Below, in pieces: positions 1-5,277 of a stretch of 6,818 nucleotides of DNA. Every line of letters begins with the position of its first letter. Position 1 is the first letter of the stretch. The stretch comes from Chloroflexota bacterium (GTDB lineage: Bacteria; Chloroflexota; Dehalococcoidia; UBA1127; JACQUN01): positions 1-6,818 of the forward strand of contig JACQUN010000207.1 in assembly GCA_016210285.1 (NCBI GenBank), given 5' to 3'. Under the pieces are notes generated by a model, which saw only the letters and a program-made list of their open reading frames with translations, was not told the origin of the DNA and did not search any database. A program made the position numbers and the translations under genes.

Positions 1-588
1 GATCAGCTCCGGCCCCTTGGGACTCCGGTCAACGCGAACTAGGAGGAACTGAAGGGTCTGGGTGGGGCGGGGCCGCTCGGTGGGGATCTGCTCCTCTCTG
101 GGCATGACCCCCCCAGTGCGGCCCAGGTTGACGATCACCCCTGCCGGCTCTATCCGCTCGACGCGGCCGGGGAGGATGTCGCCGATCTTGCTGGTGTACT
201 CGGCGAGGACGAGCTCCCGCTCGGCCTCCCGCAGGCGCTGCAAGACCACCTGCTTGGCAATCTGGGCAGCGATGCGCCCGGCAGCAGGGAAGTCGGCCTC
301 AAACTCCACGGTGTCGCCTACCCTGGCGTCGGGCTTGGCCTGGACGGCCTCGGCCAGAGAAAGCTCCTTGCGCGAGTCGGCCACCACCTCCACCACCGCC
401 TTCTGAAGGTAGGTCTTCACCTCCCCGGTGCTGGGGTTCAGACGAACGGTGATATCATGGCCGGCTGCGATGGTGTCCTTCTTGTAGGCAGACGCCAGAG
501 CAGCCTCCACCGCTGCGATGACCTTCTCCCTGGGAAGGCCCCGCTCCGCTGCAAGTTGTGTGACCGCGATCAGGAAGTCGCTCTTCAT
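1..588 (-). CDS. nusA: Transcription termination/antitermination factor NusA, N-terminal part (gene runs off the window)
   Basis: NusA binds RNA polymerase and nascent RNA, promotes pausing and hairpin-dependent termination, and takes part in antitermination. The first 196 residues are visible. Residues 1-125 are the NusA N-terminal polymerase-binding domain: MKSDFLIAVTQLAAERGLPR at the start, then VIAAVEAALASAYKK, then DITVRLNPSTGE. From about 132 comes the S1 RNA-binding domain (SKIGDILPGRVERIEPAGVI, then GGVMPREEQIP). The segment ending in VDRSPKGPELI matches the S1/KH junction of the family. The KH domains lie beyond base 1. The ATG at 588-586 is supported by GGAGGT eight nt upstream. It is preceded by its own promoter and a structured leader. 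rimP, the usual upstream neighbour of nusA, is not present; a CE4 hydrolase gene sits there instead. Identity is very secure; it is partial only because of the window edge. Confidence 0.97.
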   Translation of the reverse strand, partial: MKSDFLIAVTQLAAERGLPREKVIAAVEAALASAYKKDTIAAGHDITVRLNPSTGEVKTYLQKAVVEVVADSRKELSLAEAVQAKPDARVGDTVEFEADFPAAGRIAAQIAKQVVLQRLREAERELVLAEYTSKIGDILPGRVERIEPAGVIVNLGRTGGVMPREEQIPTERPRPTQTLQFLLVRVDRSPKGPELI

Positions 589-596
589 GCCCAGGG

Positions 597-602
597 ACCT
601 CC
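597..602 (-). promoter_or_regulatory. Shine-Dalgarno of nusA
   Basis: On the minus strand GGAGGT lies 8 nt before the nusA ATG. Four of its bases (GGAG, 602-599) also belong to a sequence complementary to the 5' end of the predicted nusA transcript, so ribosome access may be regulated. A second purine-rich run (GGGGAGGAGGGG, about 621-610) lies further upstream, too far to serve this start. Confidence 0.8.
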
Positions 603-677
603 GTAGGCCCCTCCTCCCCTCATAACAAAGAAAGTGGGAGAAATCCCACTTTCACTGCCCAGAGGTAGCCTACGAAG
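599..677 (-). promoter_or_regulatory. Long-range inverted repeat in the nusA leader that could sequester the Shine-Dalgarno
   Basis: Minus-strand CTTCGTAGGC (677-668), at the predicted 5' end of the nusA transcript, is complementary to GCCTACGGAG (608-599), which contains the GGAG of the nusA Shine-Dalgarno. Seven consecutive Watson-Crick pairs (CGTAGGC with GCCTACG) extend by U-G, U-A and C-G pairs to 10 bp if the transcript starts early enough. The transcription start predicted from the -10 is about 674-672, so 5 to 7 pairs are certain to be available and the outer three depend on the true start. The arms enclose the terminator-like hairpin at 630-653. The complementarity is seen directly; a regulatory role is inferred. 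Confidence 0.5.
618..653 (-). terminator. Terminator-like hairpin in the nusA leader (possible attenuator)
   Basis: Minus-strand GAAAGTGGGA, loop TTTC, TCCCACTTTC is a perfect 10-bp stem with a 4-nt loop (653-630), followed directly by TTTGTTATG. If only the inner GTGGGA/TCCCAC pairs form, the tail is TTTCTTTGTT. A short stem plus an interrupted U-tract is typical of a weak intrinsic terminator. It could end transcripts reading through from the deacetylase gene. It also lies downstream of the predicted nusA promoter, so it would act on nusA's own transcript. There is no T-tract on the plus strand, so it is unlikely to serve that strand. Confidence 0.65.
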
Positions 678-679
678 CG

Positions 680-709
680 AGTATAGCACGCAGGTTCCCG
701 CCTGCGCAA
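680..709 (-). promoter_or_regulatory. Predicted sigma70-type promoter for nusA
   Basis: Minus strand: TTGCGC (709-704; three of six to TTGACA), 18-nt spacer, TATACT (685-680; five of six to TATAAT). The transcription start would fall near 674-672, giving a leader of about 85 nt before the nusA ATG. The spacer contains a 6-bp dyad, CGCAGG/CCTGCG (706-689), that might be an operator. The -35 is weak, so the promoter is supported mainly by its -10 and position. Confidence 0.55.
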
Positions 710-719
710 GGGGCGGGAA
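695..719 (-). terminator. GC-rich hairpin just after the deacetylase stop codon
   Basis: Minus-strand TTCCCGCC, loop CCTTGCGCA, GGCGGGAA is a perfect 8-bp stem with a 9-nt loop, beginning about 12 nt after the deacetylase stop. No U-tract follows, so it is not a canonical intrinsic terminator. It may protect the 3' end of the proS-deacetylase mRNA or act together with the hairpin at 630-653. It overlaps the -35 of the nusA promoter and competes with the smaller CGCAGG/CCTGCG dyad. Confidence 0.45.
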
Positions 720-730
720 AGGCTACTCCA

Positions 731-1543
731 CTATCTCTTCTCCCACATCTCCGCCGCGTCCACGCAACGCATGAAGCGGACCCCGGGGAAGGCGCGCATG
801 TGGCGGATGAGACGCTCCACCACCTGCAGCCGGCCCGGCCGCCCGCTGATGTAGGGGTGCATCGTGAGGGTGAGGGCGCGGCCCCAGCGGTAGACCCCCT
901 CGAAGCCCAGCACCCAGGCGCTGTACACCTGCTCCGGACTGGAGATGGGGTTGCGCATGTTGAAGGCGGGGGCGTACTGGTAGTAGGGGGCGTCGTCCCA
1001 CTCCCAGTGGACCGGCAGCTCCACCAGGCGCTTCCCCTGGCCCGCCTCGACGAAGTACGGCGCGTCGTCGCCCATGAGGGAGGAGTCGTAGCGGAAGCCG
1101 CGAGACGCCAGAAGCGGCAGGGAGCGCTCGCTGAGCTCCCAGGAGGGGGAGCGGTAGCCCGCGGGCGCCTCCCCGGTCAGGCGCTTGATGATGGCGATGC
1201 CCCTGTCCAGGATCTGCTCCTCCTCCTCAGCGTTCACGCTGATGGGCGCTTCATGCATGTAGCCGTGGTGGGCCACCTCGTGGCCGCGGCGGACGATCTC
1301 CCGCACCATCTCCTCGTGGGTCTCCGCCACGAAGCCGGGGATGAACATGGTGGCCTTGATGCCATAGTCGTCCAGGACCTGGAGGATGCGGTAGATGGCG
1401 ACGCTGGGGCCGTACTCGCCCATGGACATGAGGGAGGGGTAGTGGACGAACTCCGGGTTGCGGCGTATCCACGAGGAGCGGCCATCCACGTCGAATGTCA
1501 ACATAACGACACACCTGGTGTCCCCTGGCCAGATGCCAGCCAT
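731..1543 (-). CDS. CE4 polysaccharide deacetylase-family hydrolase (PuuE/HpPgdA-like branch)
   Basis: A metal-dependent hydrolase of the NodB/CE4 fold, acting on an N-acyl or imide bond; the substrate cannot be read from sequence. Numbering from the preferred start (270 aa): motif 1 TFDVDG supplies the catalytic Asp18 and metal ligand Asp20. Motif 2 HHGYMHE supplies metal ligands His93 and His97. Motif 3 is RSPSWE (Arg131, Trp135). The late motif LTMHPYISGRPGR supplies the conserved His229. HGYMHE and RSPSWE point to the branch containing Helicobacter PgdA-like, PuuE allantoinase and cyclic-imidase proteins rather than classical chitin deacetylases. No signal peptide or membrane segment is visible, so a cytoplasmic role on a small amide or imide is as plausible as peptidoglycan modification. 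There are two adjacent ATGs (1546 and 1543). AGGAGG at 1554-1549 is 2 nt from the first and 5 nt from the second, so 1543 is preferred. It is coupled to proS, with its Shine-Dalgarno beside the proS stop. Confidence 0.88.
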   Translation of the reverse strand: MAGIWPGDTRCVVMLTFDVDGRSSWIRRNPEFVHYPSLMSMGEYGPSVAIYRILQVLDDYGIKATMFIPGFVAETHEEMVREIVRRGHEVAHHGYMHEAPISVNAEEEEQILDRGIAIIKRLTGEAPAGYRSPSWELSERSLPLLASRGFRYDSSLMGDDAPYFVEAGQGKRLVELPVHWEWDDAPYYQYAPAFNMRNPISSPEQVYSAWVLGFEGVYRWGRALTLTMHPYISGRPGRLQVVERLIRHMRAFPGVRFMRCVDAAEMWEKR

Positions 1544-1548
1544 CATAG

Positions 1549-1554
1549 CCTCCT
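1549..1554 (-). promoter_or_regulatory. Shine-Dalgarno that decides the deacetylase start
   Basis: AGGAGG on the minus strand begins 1 nt after the proS TGA (1558-1556). It is followed by CT and two consecutive ATG codons. Spacing favours the second ATG (1543-1541). A ribosome finishing proS would cover this site, so the pair is probably translationally coupled. Confidence 0.7.
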
Positions 1555-1555
1555 C

Positions 1556-3277
1556 TCAAGGGCGCGGCACCTCAAGGAGGGCACGCACTCTGCCCACGAC
1601 CATATCCACTACCGTATCCAGCGGCACCAGGGCCGCCGCCTGCTCCCGGCGCGGCTTCACCTCTGCGCTGTTTTGCTTGAGCGTGCGGGGGCTTACGACC
1701 ACCCGCACGGGAAATCCCAGGAGGTCAGCATCGTTGAGCTTGACCCCTGCCGACTCCCCTCGGTCATCATACAGCACCTCAACGCCCGCCCGCTGGAGGT
1801 CTTCATAGAGATGCCCCGCGCCCTCGGCCACCTTGGCGTCCTCGACGTTCAGCGCGGCGAGATAGACCTGGTAGGGGGCGATGGCGGGGGGGAAGCAGAT
1901 GCCCCGCTCATCGTGGTTGCCCTCGATGGCGGCGGCCAGGAGGCGGCCCACGCCGATGCCGTAGCAGCCCATGATGAGGGGCCGCTGCCGCCCCTCCCGG
2001 TCCAGGAAGTAGGCGCCCAGAAGCTCTGAGAAGAAGGTCCCCAGCTTGAAGACGTGACCGACCTCGATACCCTTCAGCGCCTGGAGGGACGTCCCGCAGC
2101 GGGTGCAACCGTCTCCCCCTTGAGCCAGGGCGATATCGCCGATCTCGATCCCGTGTGCCAGGAAGTCGCGAGAAGGGTTGACGTTGCGCAGGTGGTAGCT
2201 GGGGCGGTTGGCCCCCGCGACGAAGTTGCTCCCCAGGTGGATGGAGTCGTCGACCAACATGCGCACACCCTTCAGCCCCACGGGTGAGGCGTAGCCGGCC
2301 ACCAGGCCCGCGGCGGCTACCTCGTCGTTGGTGGCCAGGCGCAGGTCGTTGCAGTTCAGCCGCCGCTTCAGCTTGACCTCGTTGACCTCCAGGTCGCCCC
2401 GCAAGGTGACGAGGACCATCTGGCCATCCGCGGAGTAGAAGACGGCCTTCAGCGTCTTGTCCTTGGGGACGCCCAGGTACGCCGCCAGCGCATCGATGGT
2501 CTTCACACCAGGCGTCGCTACCTCTTCCACAGGCTGAAACGACCCGCCGCCAGCCTCTCTCTTCACGCTCTGCGCCCGCTCGGCGTTGGCAGCGTAGCCG
2601 CAGCCCCCACAGAGGATGACGGTGTCCTCCCCAACCTCTGTGGGAAGGACGAACTCGTGGGAGTCCTTGCCGCCGATAGCGCCGCTGTCCGCTTCCACCA
2701 TCACGGCCCGGACGCCACACCGGGCGAAGATGCTCTTGTAGGCTTTCACCATGGCCTCGTAGCTGCGGTCCAGGCCATCGGAGTTGGCGTCAAAGCTGTA
2801 GGCGTCCTTCATATCGAACTCGCGGACGCGGATGAGGCCGCCCCGAGGCCGCGGCTCGTCCCGGAACTTGGTCTGGATCTGATAGACGGTCACGGGCAGG
2901 TCGCGGTAGCTCTGCACGAACTGGCGCGCCAGAAGGGTGACGGTCTCCTCATGCGTGGGGGCGATGACCAGGTCCCGCTCCCTTCGGTCCTTGAGGCGGA
3001 GCAGGTTCTGCCCGAAGGCCTCGGCGCGGCCGGACTGCTGCCAGAGCTCCAGGGGCTGCAGGGCGGGTAGCTTCAGCTCCTGCGCGCCGGCGGCGTCCAT
3101 CTCCTGCCGGATGATGTTCTCCACCTTGCGCAGGGCGCGCCAGGCCAGGGGCATGTAGGAGTAGACGCCTGCGGCCACCTGCTGGAGCATCCCTGCCTTG
3201 AGCAGCAGGCGGTGGCTGGGGGTCTCCGCCTCGGGCTCGCTGCGCAGGCTGCGGCCAAAAAGCTGGGTGAAGCGCAT
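1556..3277 (-). CDS. proS: Prolyl-tRNA synthetase, bacterial type with editing insertion
   Basis: Charges tRNA-Pro with proline in the cytoplasm. The 573-residue length is normal for bacterial-type ProRS. Visible parts: N-terminal MRFTQLFGRSLRSEP; class II motif 1 around residues 64-80 (ELKLPALQPLELW); APTHEE at 106-111; motif 2 at 136-162 (TKFRDEPRPRGG, then REFDMKDAYSF). The editing/insertion domain spans about 220-405, with DSHEFVLP before it and GSNFVAGANRPSYH inside it. IEVGHVFKLGT and motif 3 GCYGIGVGR (437-445) follow, then the anticodon-binding domain at about 469-568. The insertion domain carries two Cys pairs, Cys223/Cys226 and Cys391/Cys394, that could bind a metal. The start is the ATG at 3277-3275, with GGAGGGAG about 10 nt upstream. 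A predicted promoter lies at 3341-3312. The CE4 hydrolase gene follows immediately. Confidence 0.98.
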   Translation of the reverse strand: MRFTQLFGRSLRSEPEAETPSHRLLLKAGMLQQVAAGVYSYMPLAWRALRKVENIIRQEMDAAGAQELKLPALQPLELWQQSGRAEAFGQNLLRLKDRRERDLVIAPTHEETVTLLARQFVQSYRDLPVTVYQIQTKFRDEPRPRGGLIRVREFDMKDAYSFDANSDGLDRSYEAMVKAYKSIFARCGVRAVMVEADSGAIGGKDSHEFVLPTEVGEDTVILCGGCGYAANAERAQSVKREAGGGSFQPVEEVATPGVKTIDALAAYLGVPKDKTLKAVFYSADGQMVLVTLRGDLEVNEVKLKRRLNCNDLRLATNDEVAAAGLVAGYASPVGLKGVRMLVDDSIHLGSNFVAGANRPSYHLRNVNPSRDFLAHGIEIGDIALAQGGDGCTRCGTSLQALKGIEVGHVFKLGTFFSELLGAYFLDREGRQRPLIMGCYGIGVGRLLAAAIEGNHDERGICFPPAIAPYQVYLAALNVEDAKVAEGAGHLYEDLQRAGVEVLYDDRGESAGVKLNDADLLGFPVRVVVSPRTLKQNSAEVKPRREQAAALVPLDTVVDMVVGRVRALLEVPRP

Positions 3278-3311
3278 CTACGTTTTGCTCCCTCCAACAC
3301 AATGCAGACAG

Positions 3312-3341
3312 AATGTACACGAGGGGAGCGGGGGTTGGCAA
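3312..3341 (-). promoter_or_regulatory. Predicted promoter for proS
   Basis: Minus strand: TTGCCA (3341-3336; five of six to TTGACA), 18-nt spacer, TACATT (3317-3312; four of six to TATAAT). The start would be near 3305, leaving a short leader of about 28 nt with GGAGGGAG before the proS ATG. The leader is too short for a T-box element. The -10 is mediocre, so confidence is moderate. Confidence 0.45.
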
Positions 3342-3380
3342 GGGCGAGGGTGCCGGGGACGCGGGCGAGCCCATTGCGAT

Positions 3381-3398
3381 AAGGGAGATTCATCCCTT
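3381..3398 (-). terminator. Small hairpin downstream of the cNMP-domain gene
   Basis: AAGGGA, 6-nt loop, TCCCTT lies about 16 nt after the stop of the cNMP-domain gene. The stem is only 6 bp and no U-tract follows, so it is at best a weak or factor-assisted terminator. The remaining 3278-3413 spacer holds the proS promoter and nothing else I recognise. Confidence 0.25.
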
Positions 3399-3413
3399 GA
3401 GTGTGGGGCTTTG

Positions 3414-3914
3414 CTACCGGTTCTGGGGCTGGAGAAGCGCCAGCCGCAATTGTTGGTTGTTGTGTATGAGTCGGAGGGCTATTGCGCGATACACCTCAAG
3501 GGCCATGACAGGGAAGCTCTTAGAAAGCTCCTGGAAGCGGTCAGCGGCAATGCACAGGGTTCTGGTATTCTGCATGGCGCGGTAGCTGATGGTGCCGACT
3601 GGCCCGCCGCCCAGGAGAGAGGAGAACGCCACAGCATCGCCGGCGGAGTGTTGCGTCAGGGGAACCTGGCGATCTTCTAGCACCAGAAGGGATGCCACAG
3701 TGCCCTGCAGGATCACATAAGCACAATGCCGCCGTGACCCCCCAGCAGACAGGGTCTCGCCCGCTTGAAAGGTCTCCTCGACACACACCCCGCAAACAAG
3801 TTGAAGCTCGATATCTGTGAGATGTTCAAAGACCCCGCAAAGGCGCAGCGCCTGGAGCCACGCTTCGGTCTTCTTCTCAGGGGGGCATTCAGCGCCCACG
3901 TTGTGCATCACCAT
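3414..3914 (-). CDS. Stand-alone cyclic nucleotide-binding-domain (CRP/cNMP-fold) protein without a DNA-binding domain
   Basis: The protein (166 aa from the ATG at 3914) has the cNMP-binding beta-roll pattern: LCGVFEHLTDIELQLV near residues 25-40, FQAGETLSAGGS near 49-60, then AYVILQGTVASLLV near 65-78. A long C-terminal helix follows (about 125-160) of the kind that dimerises CRP-family proteins. It ends there, with no helix-turn-helix and no partner enzyme domain. The phosphate-binding segment, which in cAMP binders reads roughly GE(L/I)A...R(T/S)A, is AGDAVAFSSLLGGGPVGTIS, with no Arg at the expected place, so cAMP binding is doubtful. Six cysteines are present, including Cys41/Cys44. Start choice is uncertain: TTG at 3920 and ATGs at 3914 and 3908 are in frame, and none has a clear Shine-Dalgarno. 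An exact-consensus promoter drives it. Lines I counted inside it run from about 47 to 67 % GC, lower on average than its neighbours. Function unknown beyond a possible ligand or protein sensor. Confidence 0.75.
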   Translation of the reverse strand: MVMHNVGAECPPEKKTEAWLQALRLCGVFEHLTDIELQLVCGVCVEETFQAGETLSAGGSRRHCAYVILQGTVASLLVLEDRQVPLTQHSAGDAVAFSSLLGGGPVGTISYRAMQNTRTLCIAADRFQELSKSFPVMALEVYRAIALRLIHNNQQLRLALLQPQNR

Positions 3915-3942
3915 CCGCAAGGCCGGTGGATTCGTCTCGGTT

Positions 3943-3977
3943 TGTCAAACGTTACCTGTGAAACGAGGGCCCGTTTG
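3943..3977 (-). promoter_or_regulatory. AAACG/CGTTT repeat cluster downstream of the cNMP-gene promoter (possible operator)
   Basis: On the minus strand CAAACG (3977-3972) is followed by CGTTTCACA (3965-3957) and CGTTTGACA (3951-3943). The last two are direct repeats differing at one base with a 14-nt period. The first forms a dyad with CGTTT across GGGCCCT, and the last is part of the near-perfect palindrome GTTTGACAAAC. The cluster starts at the predicted transcription start and spans the early leader, a typical repressor position. No known regulator motif is recognised. Confidence 0.35.
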
Positions 3978-3984
3978 GTAGATA

Positions 3985-4013
3985 ATTATATCATTTACAT
4001 CAAGACATGTCAA
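3985..4013 (-). promoter_or_regulatory. Exact-consensus sigma70 promoter for the cNMP-domain gene
   Basis: Minus strand: TTGACA (4013-4008), 17-nt spacer, TATAAT (3990-3985). All twelve hexamer bases match consensus with optimal spacing, in a locally AT-rich island. Transcription would start near 3978, giving about 64 nt of leader before the ATG at 3914. The -35 overlaps an 8-bp palindrome, GACATGTC (4011-4004). The 4014-4091 spacer between this promoter and the acyl-CoA dehydrogenase stop contains no convincing terminator or gene. Confidence 0.85.
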
Positions 4014-4091
4014 GAACGCTGCCGCCCGGCGTGCTCAGGGCCCTCATCATGCGGATGATTGGGTTGATGCTCAGGCCAGCGGTGGCGCTTT

Positions 4092-5249
4092 CTACCCCCT
4101 GGGCAGCCCCAGGCCCCGCGTGGCGATGATGTTGCGCTGAATCTCCGAGGTGCCGGCGGCGATGGTGTGGGAGATGGCGCCAATCCAGGCTCGCTCCACC
4201 TTCCCAGCCAGGGGTGCCCACCTGGAGCCAGGCTCGAGCTGCCCATAGAGGCCCAGGACCTCGCTCATGGTGCGTGCCATGCGCTGGGCGGCCTCGGTGC
4301 CAAAGAGCTTGGAGACCGATGCCTCCATGTTGGGGACCTTCCCCTGGGCCATCATCCAGGCCACCTTGTAGCACAGGAGGCGCCCGACCTCGAACTCGAT
4401 GGCCGTCTCCGCCAGCCGGTGGCGCACGCGCACGTCACTGAGCAGGCGACCCCCATTGAAGCGTGCCTCTCGCACAAACCCCAGGAACTCCTGCCAGAGG
4501 GGATAGAAGCGCCCGACCCGCTCGATGCCGGAGCGCTCAAAGTCCAGGTTGCCCGCCACCACGTACCACCCCCGGTCCCTCTCCCCCACCATCATGCGCT
4601 TGGGCACGCGGACGTCCTGGAAGGTCACCAGGCAGAACGAAGGCTCGTTGGCCATGTTGCGCAGGGGCTCGGCGGCCACACCCGGGGCCTTCATGTCCAC
4701 GATGAAGACGCTGATGCCGCGGTGCTTGGGGGCGTCGGGGTTGGTGCGGGCCGCCAGCCAGAGGTAGTCGTTCCTGTGGGCGTTGTTCCAGACCTTGGCG
4801 CCGTTGATGACATAGTCGTCGCCGTCCTCGACGGCCCTGGTCTTCAGGGAGGCCAGGTCGGAGCCGGTGTCGGGCTCGCTGTAGCCGATGGCGAAGGAGC
4901 ACTCACCCCTGGTGATGCGGGGCAGGAACTCGGCGCGCTGCTCGTCGGTGCCAAACATGATGATGGACGGGCCCATCTGGCGCTCGGCGTTGTGGTGATA
5001 GCCGATGGGGGCGCCGCTCAGCACCATCTCCTCGGCGTAGATGAGCCGCTCCATGTAGCCAAGCCCCTTGCCGCCGAACTCCCTGGGCCAGGCAAGGCCG
5101 ATCCAGCCCTTCTGCCCCAGCTTTCGGGAGAACTCCCTGGAGCCACCCTCCTCGTCACCAGAGGCGCGGTGAGCGGGCAGCTCCCTGGCCAGGAAGCCGC
5201 GAATCTCCCCCCGGAACGTCTCCTGCTCAGGCGTCCAGCGGAACTCCAT
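4092..5249 (-). CDS. Acyl-CoA dehydrogenase family protein (FAD-dependent)
   Basis: Oxidises an acyl-CoA thioester to the 2,3-enoyl-CoA, passing electrons from FAD to electron-transfer flavoprotein. The 385-residue length is typical. Domains in order: N-terminal helical domain (1 to about 115); the central beta-domain with the family signature YSEPDTGSDLASLKT (123-137) and VING-K-W at about 147-154; and the C-terminal helical domain ending GTSEIQRNIIATRGLGLPRG (366-385). The place where medium/short-chain enzymes carry the catalytic Glu (YEGT) reads AAGT (364-367). Glu238 in LDFER matches the helix-G catalytic base of isovaleryl-CoA and long-chain enzymes, so activity via Glu238 is predicted. 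The acyl chain cannot be assigned. Start ATG at 5249 has GGAGG with 6-nt spacing. It lies 28 nt after the PTER-like gene and is almost certainly co-transcribed with it. Confidence 0.93.
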   Translation of the reverse strand: MEFRWTPEQETFRGEIRGFLARELPAHRASGDEEGGSREFSRKLGQKGWIGLAWPREFGGKGLGYMERLIYAEEMVLSGAPIGYHHNAERQMGPSIIMFGTDEQRAEFLPRITRGECSFAIGYSEPDTGSDLASLKTRAVEDGDDYVINGAKVWNNAHRNDYLWLAARTNPDAPKHRGISVFIVDMKAPGVAAEPLRNMANEPSFCLVTFQDVRVPKRMMVGERDRGWYVVAGNLDFERSGIERVGRFYPLWQEFLGFVREARFNGGRLLSDVRVRHRLAETAIEFEVGRLLCYKVAWMMAQGKVPNMEASVSKLFGTEAAQRMARTMSEVLGLYGQLEPGSRWAPLAGKVERAWIGAISHTIAAGTSEIQRNIIATRGLGLPRG

Positions 5250-5277
5250 AAAAAGCCTCCATGCTCAGCTTGTGAGC

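Noticed and set aside
62..406. 114-codon plus-strand frame at the left end
   Set aside because: It is antisense to nusA, whose NTD and S1 motifs are clear on the minus strand.
800..2029. 409-codon plus-strand open frame
   Set aside because: It lies opposite proS and the CE4 hydrolase, whose motifs are unmistakable. Its translation is low-complexity, rich in Ala, Gly, Val, His and Leu, as expected for the antisense of GC-rich genes.
3278..3413. Possible T-box leader before proS
   Set aside because: The predicted leader is only about 28 nt, and no T-box consensus or antiterminator/terminator pair is visible in the whole spacer.
3915..3920. TTG start giving a 168-residue cNMP-domain protein
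   Set aside because: No Shine-Dalgarno precedes it, and ATG codons follow within 6 and 12 nt; the ATG at 3914 was chosen, though the start remains uncertain.
3943..3948. Second TTGACA on the minus strand in the cNMP-gene leader, considered as an alternative -35
   Set aside because: No -10-like hexamer lies 16-19 nt downstream; the sequence there is GC-rich. It is better explained as part of the GTTTGACAAAC repeat.
4000..4374. 124-codon minus-strand frame overlapping the acyl-CoA dehydrogenase 3' end and running past its stop
   Set aside because: Its first two thirds are an out-of-frame reading of a solid gene, and it has no recognisable domain. The part after the dehydrogenase stop is too short to argue for a frameshifted C-terminus, since the dehydrogenase is already full length.
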